Positions 51,341 to 60,150 of a DNA stretch of 64,000 nt are shown piece by piece. The position numbers and the translations under genes are program-made. Every line of letters starts with the position of its first letter. Within the stretch, counting starts at the first letter, position 1. Origin of the DNA: Halalkaliarchaeum desulfuricum (GTDB lineage: Archaea; Halobacteriota; Halobacteria; Halobacteriales; Haloferacaceae); assembly GCF_002952775.1 (NCBI RefSeq), contig NZ_CP025066.1, positions 3,162,001 to 3,226,000 on the forward strand, given 5' to 3'. The notes under the pieces were generated by a model. The model saw only the letters and a program-made list of their open reading frames with translations. It did no database searches and was not told the DNA's origin.

Positions 51341-52065
51341 GCGAAACGGACGACTGGGAAATCGACAGCGACGACGAACCTGCCGTCGACGCGGACGACG
51401 AACCTGCCGTCGACGCGGACGACGAACCTGACGACGCTGTCGACAGGCCGACCGGGACAGGAACAACACGTACAGAGCGGGAGGAGGCAGACGGAAAACC
51501 GTCGGAGGTCCCCGTCTGGGACGACGACTATCTCGAGACGGTCAGCGGCCGGCTCCTGTTCAACTACGACCTGAAAAAAGCGCACCAGGTCGACGGCGAG
51601 CGGTTCGACCTGTACGGCCACATGGAGCTCCACAGCGAGAAACACTTCTTCCATCCGGCACTGTCGTTCGCCCACCACGTGTCACACGAGCACCTGTACG
51701 TCCGCCGAACTGATCGGGCGACCGAACGGGAGATCGACCGGCTCGTGGAACTCGGTCACGGCCTGGCAGACGAACTGATCGACGCAGACGAGGAACACTA
51801 CTCGACGGACTTCACGTTCGTACTGGTCGTCCCTGAAATCCTCGATTCCGTCCGGTCTCGGGTGGAGAACCTCGACGAGCGGACGCTGTTAAAATACGGC
51901 TACTACGGCCATTACGAGATCAACGTCGTGGTCGTTGCCCCCGACCGGAAGGAACTCGTCGCGAACGACGGCGCCGACGTCGAGGAGGCGTTCCGGACCT
52001 GGGACCCGATCGAGAAAGAGGAACCTGGGTTGCTCGGACTGATCTCTCGACGGCTCGAGTTCTGA
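51337..52065 (+). CDS. Conserved haloarchaeal hypothetical protein
   Basis: A 242-residue soluble protein with an acidic N-terminal 55 residues including a duplicated DDEPAVDA unit, then a folded part with RLLFNYDLKKAHQVDGERFDLYGHMELHSEKHFFHPALSFAHHVSHEHL, rich in His, and TLLKYGYYGHYEINVVVVAP near the end. No known catalytic motif was recognised. It is coupled to the cupin gene by ATGA, so the two may work together on a common substrate. Confidence 0.72.
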   Translation: MSETDDWEIDSDDEPAVDADDEPAVDADDEPDDAVDRPTGTGTTRTEREEADGKPSEVPVWDDDYLETVSGRLLFNYDLKKAHQVDGERFDLYGHMELHSEKHFFHPALSFAHHVSHEHLYVRRTDRATEREIDRLVELGHGLADELIDADEEHYSTDFTFVLVVPEILDSVRSRVENLDERTLLKYGYYGHYEINVVVVAPDRKELVANDGADVEEAFRTWDPIEKEEPGLLGLISRRLEF

Positions 52066-52099
52066 GGCACCATCGGAAACCGATTAAAAAACGCGTCCC

Positions 52100-53983
52100 T
52101 TAGTCGTCGTCGGGCGCGTCTGCGTCGGGCTCACCGCCGTCGGCAACGGCTGGTTCCTCGCCTATTCCACGCACCGCCTTGATGTTGCCGTATCCGATCC
52201 ACACCAGGCTCACCGCCAGTCCGATGAGCGTCAGTGCGATGAGGACCTGGACAACCGCCGAGATCTGCGCGAGGAGTTCAGTCTCTGCGGGCGTGGTGAT
52301 TCCCAGGAGCCGTCCCCCGAGAACCTGATACATCGACACCCACGTCAGACCGGCGATGGTAATAATCACCATCAACGCCATCGGGACGCCCGTGGAGATC
52401 AGTTGCTTGGTGTCGTCCCAGTTCGCGAGCCACACCGTCACTGTGAGCAGTGCCATCGCGGCCAGCAACTGGTTTGCGCCTCCGAACAAAGTCCAGAGGT
52501 CCTCCCACCGGCCGCTGCCGAGCAGGAAGAACGCCACGACGACGATGACCGACGTGTTGACGTAGCGGTTCGCTCCCGCCTCCTGGACCGAGGTCTCGGG
52601 GGTTCCGATGACCTCTTCGATCATGTATCGACCCAGACGGACAGCAGTGTCCATACTCGTCAACAGGAACGCGGACAAGACGAGAGCCATGAACACCTCG
52701 CCGACCGCGAAGGGGACGCCCAGCGCAGTGAGGATCGCGCCACCGCCGAGCGCGAAGTTCGGCAAGGCGAGCCCGATCCCGCCGGTGCCGGCCGGAATCG
52801 CGACAACCGCGACGGCGGAAAGCGCAACCGCGGCCAACAGCCCCTCGCCGAGCATGCCGCCGTAGCCGATTAGCCGAGCGTCCGTTTCCTTGTCGAGCTG
52901 TTTCGCGGTCGTCCCCGAGGACACGAGCGAGTGGAAGCCGCTGATCGTCCCACAGGCGATCGTAACGAACAGCAGCGGGAACAGCGGCATCAACGGAAGG
53001 TCACCCGCGAACGGGCTCCCGCCGCCGAAGAACCCGTACCAGGCGTCCTGCACGATCGTGAACGTGAGCTCGCCCCCGGTTTCGGGGTGTGTCGCGGTCA
53101 TCCCGGTGATGAACGTTCCGACGATCACGGCGAGGATCGTTCCCCCGACCCCGGTGTACAGCAGGAACGACGACAGGTAGTCACGCGGCTGGAGCAGAAT
53201 CCATACCGGGAGGACGCTTGCAGCACCGCCGTACACGAGCATTGTTATCACCCACGCACCGATGTTCGCGCTGCCGAGCAGTTCCGGAATGAAGCCGGGT
53301 GCTGTCTCGCCGAACACCACGATCGTTCCGGCGGCGTGGTCGCCGACGAAGGCGACCGGGTATTCGATCCCGATGAACACCGCCGCGAAGACGCCGGCGA
53401 CGAAGATCACGGTCCCGATGGCGAACGACAGGTTCAACTGATACAGCCAGACGCCGAACACAAGCGCCAGGGCGATGTAAATGATCCCGGCTGTCGCCGC
53501 CGCCGGGTACGCGTCGAATACGACCGCGATGACCAGCGAGAACACTGCGACCACGAGGATGACCAGCAGGAACGCGAACCACAGCAGCATGTTCTTGCCC
53601 CTGTCGCCGACGTACTCGCCGATGATGTAGCCGATCGACTTCCCCTCGTGTCGCAGGCTGCTGGACAGCGAGGTGAAGTCGTGAACCGCGCCCAAAAGCG
53701 GGTTACCGATCGCGACCCACAGCACGGCCGGCACCCATCCCCAGATGAACGCGGCCGTGATCGGACCGACGATCGGGGCGCCACCCGCGATCGACGAATA
53801 GTGATGTCCGAGCAATACTGGTTTCTTTGCCGGTACGTACTCCTGCCCGTCCTGGTATTTGTGGGCTGGCGTCTCGCGACTGTCGTCGAGTTCGACGAAC
53901 TGCGACAGGTAGCGTCCGTATCCCAGGTACGCCACCGTGAACGTTCCGAGCACCAGCGCCACGATCCATATTACCCCTGCCAT
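52100..53983 (-). CDS. cstA: Carbon starvation protein CstA, peptide/pyruvate transporter family
   Basis: A 627-residue transporter with about 16-18 transmembrane helices. Family motifs: GHHYSSIAGGAPIVGPITAAFIWGW near the N-terminus, AVHDFTSLSSSLRHEGKSIGYII, FHSLVSSGTTAKQLDKETDARLIGYGGMLGEGLLA and LFGGANQLLAAMALLTVTVWL. Bacterial CstA members import peptides or pyruvate on carbon limitation. ATG 53983 is chosen; a TTATAATG box (coding strand) at about 54013-54020 is embedded in a palindrome. Confidence 0.94.
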   Translation of the reverse strand: MAGVIWIVALVLGTFTVAYLGYGRYLSQFVELDDSRETPAHKYQDGQEYVPAKKPVLLGHHYSSIAGGAPIVGPITAAFIWGWVPAVLWVAIGNPLLGAVHDFTSLSSSLRHEGKSIGYIIGEYVGDRGKNMLLWFAFLLVILVVAVFSLVIAVVFDAYPAAATAGIIYIALALVFGVWLYQLNLSFAIGTVIFVAGVFAAVFIGIEYPVAFVGDHAAGTIVVFGETAPGFIPELLGSANIGAWVITMLVYGGAASVLPVWILLQPRDYLSSFLLYTGVGGTILAVIVGTFITGMTATHPETGGELTFTIVQDAWYGFFGGGSPFAGDLPLMPLFPLLFVTIACGTISGFHSLVSSGTTAKQLDKETDARLIGYGGMLGEGLLAAVALSAVAVVAIPAGTGGIGLALPNFALGGGAILTALGVPFAVGEVFMALVLSAFLLTSMDTAVRLGRYMIEEVIGTPETSVQEAGANRYVNTSVIVVVAFFLLGSGRWEDLWTLFGGANQLLAAMALLTVTVWLANWDDTKQLISTGVPMALMVIITIAGLTWVSMYQVLGGRLLGITTPAETELLAQISAVVQVLIALTLIGLAVSLVWIGYGNIKAVRGIGEEPAVADGGEPDADAPDDD

Positions 53984-54009
53984 AGGAAGTATGTAAATAG
54001 CTAACAAAC

Positions 54010-54030
54010 ATCCATTATAAAATTATGGAT
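54010..54030 (-). promoter_or_regulatory. Palindrome overlapping the cstA promoter
   Basis: ATCCAT (54010-54015) and ATGGAT (54025-54030) frame a 9-bp AT-rich centre that contains the TATA-like box (TTATAATG on the coding strand). The box is 27-35 nt from the cstA ATG. A dimeric repressor here would block transcription. Confidence 0.4.
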
Positions 54031-54100
54031 TGGGGAAATACGACGACAGCGTATCAATCAGACGCCACGTTCCGGGGGTAACGACAATGGCCGACAGGGA

Positions 54101-55081
54101 CTAGGAGGGTTCGGACGCGTGTGTTGCCGCCGCCGGGTCGATCGCGAGTTCGTCGGCGACGTCCTCGAGGAGGTCGCCTTTGACTTCGCGGACGCGGTTC
54201 TCGATCTGGGCGACGACCGGAACCGAAAAGGAGTCGTGGATCGCCGCGAGTCGCTCCTGCTCGGTTTCGACTCGTTCGCGAAGATACCGGGCGCCTCGGC
54301 CGTCCTCGTCGGGATCCGGCGCCGGTGTGAGCTTGTTGACGACCAGCCCTGCAACGTCGAGTTCGCTCTCCTCGAGGGCGTCGACCGCCCGTCGCGTCTC
54401 CCGGATCGACAGCTCGTCGGGGTTGAGAACCAGATGGAAGACGGCGTCCTCTCGGAGCGTTTTCCCGGCGAATGCGAACGTTTCCTTGCGCTCCTCGAGG
54501 CGGGCGAGGATCGGGTCACCCTCCATCATCCGTCTGGCCTGGCGGTCGCCGATCGCGGCGCGTTCGAAGTTCTTGATGCTCTTTTTCCGCTTGTGATGCA
54601 GGCGGTCGATCCACTTTTCGAGGTACTCCGGCAGCGCGAGCAGCCGGAGCGTCCCGCCGGTGGGCGAGGTGTCGAACACCACCCGATCGTACGGGTCAGA
54701 GTCGCGCATCACGTCGATAAACCGGTCGAACAGCGCTGCCTCGTAGGCGCCCGGCGTCCGGTGTGCCATCTCGAGCTGCATGGAGATCTCGTTTACCATC
54801 GCCGGGCTGAGCTGCTGGCCGAGCTGCCGGCGGATCTCCTGGCGATGCCGGTCGACCTCCTCTTCGGGGTCGATCTCCATCGCGTGGAGCCGGTCGACCC
54901 CCTCGACAGGCTCGGGATCGTCGGAAAACGGCTGGTCGAACACGTCGGCGGTGCTGTGGGCAGGATCCGTGGAAACCAGAAGTGTCTCCAGGCCGGCGCG
55001 AGCGCATTTGAGCCCGAACGCCGAGGAGACGGTGGTCTTTCCGACGCCGCCCTTGCCGCCGAAGAAGGTGAACGTCGCCAT
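54101..55081 (-). CDS. Get3/ArsA-type ATPase
   Basis: A 326-residue P-loop ATPase: deviant Walker A FFGGKGGVGKTT (residues 6-17), switch I STDPAHSTADVF, switch II FDTSPTGGTLRLLALPEYL, A-loop-type NKLTPAPDPDE. Single-domain length fits Get3 (tail-anchored protein targeting) rather than the double-domain bacterial ArsA; the usual Get3 CXXC is not visible, as in several archaeal homologues. It begins at an ATGA overlap with the small helical protein encoded upstream, so the two are co-translated. Confidence 0.88.
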   Translation of the reverse strand: MATFTFFGGKGGVGKTTVSSAFGLKCARAGLETLLVSTDPAHSTADVFDQPFSDDPEPVEGVDRLHAMEIDPEEEVDRHRQEIRRQLGQQLSPAMVNEISMQLEMAHRTPGAYEAALFDRFIDVMRDSDPYDRVVFDTSPTGGTLRLLALPEYLEKWIDRLHHKRKKSIKNFERAAIGDRQARRMMEGDPILARLEERKETFAFAGKTLREDAVFHLVLNPDELSIRETRRAVDALEESELDVAGLVVNKLTPAPDPDEDGRGARYLRERVETEQERLAAIHDSFSVPVVAQIENRVREVKGDLLEDVADELAIDPAAATHASEPS

Positions 55082-55377
55082 CAGAAGTGGTACTGCTGTC
55101 CTTTCCGCTCGAGCAGCGTGTCCCGGTCCCACATCCGACGCTGCCAGGCCTCGTACTCGTCTTCGAGGTACGGCAGCAGCTCCGCAGTGTAGTACGACAC
55201 CGGGCTCGGGATCCCGAAGGCGTCGGGGAAACACGCCAGCATGAACGCGTCTTCCAGATCCTCGGCCTCCTTTTCTATCTTCTCGTAAGCCGGATGCGTG
55301 AGCAGGCCGTGGTACAGCCCCCTGAGCCACTCGTCGAGCGTCTCCAGGAACGCGTTGATACGGGAACTTAGCTCCAT
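55081..55377 (-). CDS. Small helical protein coupled to Get3/ArsA
   Basis: A 98-residue all-helical soluble protein: LSSRINAFLETLDEWLRGLYHGLLTHPAYEK, then EKEAEDLEDAFMLACFPDAFGIPSPVSYYTAELLPYLEDEYEAWQRRMW. No known family recognised. Its TGA overlaps the Get3-like ATG (ATGA), which implies fixed stoichiometry and a shared role; a partner or adaptor of the ATPase is the leading inference. Conserved aromatic-rich segments such as PSPVSYYTAELLPYL may be an interface. Confidence 0.7.
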   Translation of the reverse strand: MELSSRINAFLETLDEWLRGLYHGLLTHPAYEKIEKEAEDLEDAFMLACFPDAFGIPSPVSYYTAELLPYLEDEYEAWQRRMWDRDTLLERKGQQYHF

Positions 55378-55468
55378 GTAACCGCGTATGGACGCCACGG
55401 GGCAAAAACTCCTCCGGCGATGCAGGGCGCAGGGCGCAGTCGGGCCGTTTCGACCGCTGCCGTCCCCC

Positions 55469-55846
55469 TTATTCGAGGTGTTCGACGAACTCGACGACGT
55501 AGCCGTTCGGATCGCAGACGAACGCCGCCCTGACGTCGATGTGATCCATCGTGACTGGTTCGACTTCGACCTCACAGCCGGTTTCCTCGACCACGTGTTC
55601 GTATGTCGCGTCTGTGTCCTCGACTTCGATCGCGACGTGATCGATGCCGGCTGGGTCCGGAACGGATTCGCCGTCGGGATCGTACTTGAACTGGATTTCG
55701 GCCCCCGACTCGGTTCCGACGTACACGTTTTCGACGCCATCGTCGGCCGTGAATCCCCAGACCCGATCGAGGTCGAGCACGTCGGTGTAGAACGCGAGTG
55801 TCGCTTCGAGGTCGTCGGTCCAGAGTGCCGTGTGGATGAGTTCCAT
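55469..55846 (-). CDS. VOC-family glyoxalase-like protein
   Basis: A 125-residue vicinal-oxygen-chelate protein: ELIHTALWTDDLEATLAFYTDVLDLDRVWGF (His4 as first ligand), then GIDHVAIEVEDTD and the last FVCDPNGYVVEFVEHLE with the Glu ligand. Lactoylglutathione lyase-like in layout, but glutathione is not known in this group, so another substrate is likely. It is divergent from the CobW-type gene by 111 bp. Confidence 0.9.
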   Translation of the reverse strand: MELIHTALWTDDLEATLAFYTDVLDLDRVWGFTADDGVENVYVGTESGAEIQFKYDPDGESVPDPAGIDHVAIEVEDTDATYEHVVEETGCEVEVEPVTMDHIDVRAAFVCDPNGYVVEFVEHLE

Positions 55847-55957
55847 GCGCGATCATCAAGGGCTGGCTGCATAACAGTTGAGGTGGGATCGCCCGAGGAG
55901 AGACGTCATCGAGGCGCACCCGTGGGATCAAGTAGCTCGGCGACCGATGAGCCTCCA

Positions 55958-57193
55958 ATGACCACGTCGAAGATTCCCGTCACGCTGCTCAGCGGGAGCC
56001 TCGGAGCCGGCAAGACGAGTACGCTGAACCACCTGCTCGTGAACGCCGGAAATCGCCGGATCGCGGTGCTGGTCAACGACATGGGAGAGATCAACATCGA
56101 CGCCGAACTGCTCTCGGCGGGCACGGACGTCGCCGCCGACGGCGGGATCGCCGAGCTGTCGAACGGTTGTATCTGCTGTGAGCGCCAGGACGACCTGGAG
56201 ACGGAGGTCGCCCGGCTCGCGGACGAACGAGACTTTGACTACCTGGTCGTCGAGGCGTCGGGAATAAGCGAGCCGGAACCGGTCGCCCGGCTGTTCACGA
56301 CCGCCTCCCGGGCGGCGGCCGCCTACGAGCTCGACACCCTCGCGACTGTCGTCGACGCGACGCAGTTCCTCGAGACGTTCGACGATAGCGAGACGGTCGA
56401 GCGCAAAACGGCCCCCGGGGCGGAAGACAGGCCACTCTCGGATCTCCTCGTCGAGCAGATCGAAACCGCCAACGTCCTGCTTTTGAACAAGTGCGATCTC
56501 GTCGACGACGAGGAACTCGAACTGGCCGAGGAACTGCTTTCGACGCTCAATCCCGGCGCGAAGGTGGTCCGGACCGTCCACGGGCAGATCGATCCCGAGG
56601 AGATTCTCGCTACTGGATGCTTCGACCCGGACAACCTCGGCGAGGTCGGCGGGGCGCCGACGTTCGAGATCGACCATCCCGAAGACGGACATCACGACCA
56701 CGAACACGATCACGACCACGATCACGCGACGCCCGAGCGAACGTACGGGATCACCTCGATCAGTTATCGGCGGCGCCGACCGTTCCACCCCGAGCGGCTG
56801 TGGGAGGTCGTGAACGACCTCCCGGGAGCGGTCGTCCGGTCGAAGGGACTGTGCTGGCTCGCGGGCCAGGACGACGTGGCAGTGTCGTACAGCCAGGCCG
56901 GCCCGACCGTGCGGTTCGAGGCCGTCGGGCCGTGGATCGCGGGGCTTCCGGAAATCGAACGGGACCTGTACCGCGACGGCAATCGCGACCTGCCGTGGGA
57001 CGACGAACACGGCGACCGCCGCACGGAACTCGTGTTCATCGGCCACGACGTCGACGACGCGGGGATCACAGAGCGTCTCGACGCCTGTCTCGTGACCGAC
57101 GACGAATGGGAGAACATGGGACGGAAACCCACCGATCAGGGGGCCGGGTATCCGACGGAAATCGGCGCGTCAGTCGAGATCGACCTCCGGTAG
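55958..57193 (+). CDS. CobW/COG0523-family GTPase (metallochaperone)
   Basis: A 411-residue G3E GTPase: Walker A SGSLGAGKTST (residues 11-21), NDMGEINID, the metal-binding CXCC motif in LSNGCICCERQDD (about residues 69-81), Walker B-like VVEASGISEPEPV, NKCDL for GTP specificity, and a His-rich loop HHDHEHDHDHDH (about residue 245). COG0523 proteins deliver Zn, Co or other metals to client enzymes. The start is the ATG before TTSKIPVTLLSG; the preceding frame is noncoding. Client unknown; no cobalamin synthesis gene is adjacent. Confidence 0.92.
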   Translation: MTTSKIPVTLLSGSLGAGKTSTLNHLLVNAGNRRIAVLVNDMGEINIDAELLSAGTDVAADGGIAELSNGCICCERQDDLETEVARLADERDFDYLVVEASGISEPEPVARLFTTASRAAAAYELDTLATVVDATQFLETFDDSETVERKTAPGAEDRPLSDLLVEQIETANVLLLNKCDLVDDEELELAEELLSTLNPGAKVVRTVHGQIDPEEILATGCFDPDNLGEVGGAPTFEIDHPEDGHHDHEHDHDHDHATPERTYGITSISYRRRRPFHPERLWEVVNDLPGAVVRSKGLCWLAGQDDVAVSYSQAGPTVRFEAVGPWIAGLPEIERDLYRDGNRDLPWDDEHGDRRTELVFIGHDVDDAGITERLDACLVTDDEWENMGRKPTDQGAGYPTEIGASVEIDLR

Positions 57194-57206
57194 TCCACCT
57201 CGCGGC

Positions 57207-57524
57207 CTAGCGGACCTGGATCGCAAACAGCGCCAGGACGACGATCACGCCGACGAGAATCGCGTACAGGAACTTCCGGAACCGGACTTCCGCTGGAACT
57301 TCCTCCCGCACAGTCGGGTTCGCGGTCCAGACCAGCCGGTGGTACGCCACCGCGACCGACGCGACGGCGATCCCGACCGAGATCCCGACTGCGACCGGGA
57401 GGTCCACGCTCAATCCGAGCAGATACACCGGCCCCCAGGCTATCGCGATCGTGACGGCCAGAAGCGCCACGACCAGGAACGGCACGGGATCGATCGGCGT
57501 CCCATCGCGGTTCCGGAGCCGCAT
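57207..57524 (-). CDS. Small membrane protein
   Basis: A 105-residue protein with three transmembrane helices (about residues 15-32, 38-58 and 82-102), N-terminus MRLRNRDGTPIDPVPF and the charged loop REEVPAEVRFRK. No family recognised. The ATG at 57524 is chosen where the residues before it lose coding character. Confidence 0.68.
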   Translation of the reverse strand: MRLRNRDGTPIDPVPFLVVALLAVTIAIAWGPVYLLGLSVDLPVAVGISVGIAVASVAVAYHRLVWTANPTVREEVPAEVRFRKFLYAILVGVIVVLALFAIQVR

Positions 57525-57684
57525 CGACCGTACGTAGGGAGTTGTGCTAAAAAGCGTGTCGTATGCTATCACACGAAATCGTGACGACGATTGGTCGAAA
57601 CCGCCGCGGGCGGACGACATTCGATTGTGCAAGCTGGACACACATCCGAGGCAAAGCTATTTATTCGATAGCTGTAGCGGATTT

Positions 57685-57897
57685 ATGGGCATACTCGACG
57701 CTGTACGGGATCTGTTTTCGGAACCGCCACAGCAACGATCCTCGAAATCGGAGTCAGTCGGCGCATACTGGTGTCACGACTGTGCCGAACGAGTACCCGG
57801 GAGCGACCAGACGGAGGACACCGCTCCCGAGTGTCCTTCCTGCGGGGAGGAGATGTCCTTCGAACGATCGCCCGGGACGGCGAGTTGTGCCTGCTGA
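57685..57897 (+). CDS. Small zinc-ribbon protein
   Basis: A 70-residue protein with CHDCAERV at residues 30-37 and CPSCGEEM about 20 residues later: two CXXC knuckles forming a zinc ribbon, ending in SCAC. Haloarchaea have many such micro-proteins, and some affect growth or stress. ATG 57685 has CTATTTATTC about 25-30 nt upstream, consistent with leaderless expression. Confidence 0.8.
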   Translation: MGILDAVRDLFSEPPQQRSSKSESVGAYWCHDCAERVPGSDQTEDTAPECPSCGEEMSFERSPGTASCAC

Positions 57898-57935
57898 GTT
57901 CGCGGTGACGTGCCCGGTCGACCGGCGGACCGCGG

Positions 57936-58112
57936 TCAGCTGACGAGCACGTGCGTGAGGACGATCAGTGCCGCCGTCGCGATTAGATACGTCTGCAGCG
58001 TGAACTCCACTGCGCCAATGAAGTCCAGCCCCAATAGCGCGACGTAGACGAACGCCGCCGACAGGATCACGTTCATCACGAAGTGGACCCGAGGATCTCC
58101 CTTTGACGCCAT
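57936..58112 (-). CDS. Small membrane protein
   Basis: A 58-residue protein with two transmembrane helices (about residues 11-32 and 36-56), N-terminus MASKGDPRVHFVMN. Conserved-looking but not assignable. It is convergent with the zinc-ribbon gene and divergent from the CoA-transferase operon. Confidence 0.65.
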   Translation of the reverse strand: MASKGDPRVHFVMNVILSAAFVYVALLGLDFIGAVEFTLQTYLIATAALIVLTHVLVS

Positions 58113-58222
58113 CGACAACACCGTCGGTTCGGGCGCCCTTAAACCTCCGTCCGTGCCCGTCCGCCGCGAAAAGTCGGTGCAGTCAAGGGGAGAATGGTCG
58201 TAGCTCCGGACGTGACCGCACG

Positions 58223-59230
58223 ATGAACGTCATCGAGGAGGGCAACGGCGAACTGGTCGGCTGGGAGCATCCCGACGACGCCAGGCAGTGGATGGCAGAA
58301 GAGAAGTCCCGGGCGTTCGAGGACAAACGGATGACTGCCGCCGAGGCGGTCGATGCGTACGTCGAGGACGGCGACCTGATCGCCGGCGGTGGGTTCGGAC
58401 ACGTCAGGATCTCGACGCCGATCCTCCACGAGATCATCCGTCAGGACGTGACCGATCTCGTCGTCTCGGGCAAGACCGCCGTCTTCGATCTCGACTTACT
58501 GATCGGAGCGGGACAGGTCGCGGGCGTCGAGGTCGCCTACTCGTTCGGCCACGAGACGCGGGGGCTGGCACCCGCCTCCCGGCGGAAGGTCGAAAGCGGG
58601 GAGGTCGAGGTCGTCGCCGAGGCGAGCAACGGCGCGCTCCAGTGGCGCTTCCTCGCCGCCAGCATGGGGATCCCGTTCGTCCCCGCCCGGATCATGGCGG
58701 GGACTGAGACGTTCGAGAAGAGCTCCGCGAAAGTCGTCGAGGATCCCTGGAGCGGTGAGCGGATAACGCTGGTTCCGGCTTGCTATCCAGACGTCGCCGC
58801 GATCCACGTTTCGAAGGCAGACAGGTACGGCAACGCGGTGATCGACGGTATCGCCGTCGAGGATCCCCAGCTCGCGGGCGCGGCAAAGCGGCTGCTCGTC
58901 ACCGCAGAGGAGATCGTCGACACCGAGGAGATCCGCGCGGATCCCGACGCGACCGACATCCCCTTCTTCCAGGTCGACGCGGTCGTCGAGGCGCCCTACG
59001 GGAGCCATCCGGGGGAGATGCCTCGCCGGTACTACTTCGACGAGGAGCATCTCGCCGAGTGGATCGAGCTGTCGGAAACCGAGGAGGGAGCCCGAGAGTA
59101 CGTCGAGGGGTACGTTACCGGTACCGACGACTTCCGGGAGTATCTGGAGGCGGTCGGCGGCGAGGAGAAACTCGCCGAACTGGAAGCGATCGAACGGTAC
59201 GAACGGGAAGCCGATTACCCATGGGCGTGA
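58223..59230 (+). CDS. CoA-transferase subunit A, glutaconate/3-oxoacid family
   Basis: A 335-residue family I CoA-transferase A subunit: MTAAEAVDAYVEDGDLIAGGGFGHVRIS near the N-terminus is the oxyanion-hole region, then FGHETRGLAPASRRKVESGEVEVVAEASNGAL, RIMAGTETFEKS and VTAEEIVDTEEI. With the B subunit it would transfer CoA between an acyl-CoA and a carboxylate. The exact acids are undetermined. The B gene starts 4 bp after it. Confidence 0.9.
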   Translation: MNVIEEGNGELVGWEHPDDARQWMAEEKSRAFEDKRMTAAEAVDAYVEDGDLIAGGGFGHVRISTPILHEIIRQDVTDLVVSGKTAVFDLDLLIGAGQVAGVEVAYSFGHETRGLAPASRRKVESGEVEVVAEASNGALQWRFLAASMGIPFVPARIMAGTETFEKSSAKVVEDPWSGERITLVPACYPDVAAIHVSKADRYGNAVIDGIAVEDPQLAGAAKRLLVTAEEIVDTEEIRADPDATDIPFFQVDAVVEAPYGSHPGEMPRRYYFDEEHLAEWIELSETEEGAREYVEGYVTGTDDFREYLEAVGGEEKLAELEAIERYEREADYPWA

Positions 59231-59234
59231 ACGC

Positions 59235-59999
59235 ATGACTGCAGAGTACACCGACACCGAACTGCTGACGACGGTCGCATCGAAGATCCTCGAGGACGAA
59301 CGCACTGTAATGGTCGGGACGGGGATGCCGATGCTGGCGGCGATGCTGGCACAGCGCACCCACGCCCCGGACGTCACCCTCGTTTACGAGGCGGGCGGGA
59401 TCGGCGCCGACGCCCCTGCCCTCCCCGTCTCGGTCGGCGACGAGCGCACGTTCCACCGGGCGCTGACGGCGGCGGGCATGCACGAAGTGATGTCCTACGG
59501 GCAGGCCGGGCTGATCGACTACGGCTTCCTCGGCGGCGCACAGATCGACCGCTACGGCAACCTCAACTCGACTGTCATCGGCGACTGGGAGTCGCCGGCG
59601 GTCCGCTTCCCCGGCAGCGGCGGTGCCAACGATATCGGCTCGTGGGCCAACGAGACCATCATCGCGATGCGGCAGCGCGAGCAGTCGTTCGTCGAGGAAC
59701 TCGACTTCCGGACGACCCCGGGGTACCTCGACGGTCCGGGCGCCCGCGAGGAGGCCGGTCTCCCCCGCGAGACCGGTCCCAGCCGGGTGATCACCCAGCT
59801 CGGTGTCTACCGATTCGACGAGGACACCCGCGAGATGACGCTGGACGCGCTGCATCCGGGCGTCGAACTCGAGGAAATTCACGAGCACAGCGGCTTCGAG
59901 ATCCACGTCCCAGACGACTACGGCCGGAGTCCCGAACCCACCGACGAGGAACTCCGGTTGCTTCGCGAGGAAATCGATCCTCGGGGGATCATTCGGTGA
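59235..59999 (+). CDS. CoA-transferase subunit B, glutaconate/3-oxoacid family
   Basis: A 254-residue B subunit of the same CoA-transferase: the catalytic glutamate is in VTLVYEAGGIGADAP (about residue 53; the E(S/A)GG pattern), and the fold continues through GAAGLIDYGFLGGAQIDRYGNLNSTVIG-type text (here GQAGLIDYGFLGG) and SGGANDIGSWA. Starts 4 bp after subunit A. Complete. Confidence 0.92.
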   Translation: MTAEYTDTELLTTVASKILEDERTVMVGTGMPMLAAMLAQRTHAPDVTLVYEAGGIGADAPALPVSVGDERTFHRALTAAGMHEVMSYGQAGLIDYGFLGGAQIDRYGNLNSTVIGDWESPAVRFPGSGGANDIGSWANETIIAMRQREQSFVEELDFRTTPGYLDGPGAREEAGLPRETGPSRVITQLGVYRFDEDTREMTLDALHPGVELEEIHEHSGFEIHVPDDYGRSPEPTDEELRLLREEIDPRGIIR

Positions 60000-60150
60000 G
60001 CGTTCTGGTCCGTTCGATGGCGGCCTGCGAAACGGCCACCGCGCGGTTGGCATCGGGATCGAAACCGACTGTTTTTGCCGGCGTTGGAGACACCGGCAGG
60101 TCCTGACCCGGCCTCGATGGTTTAGGAGGGAGCCCGTCGTAGGAGAGATC

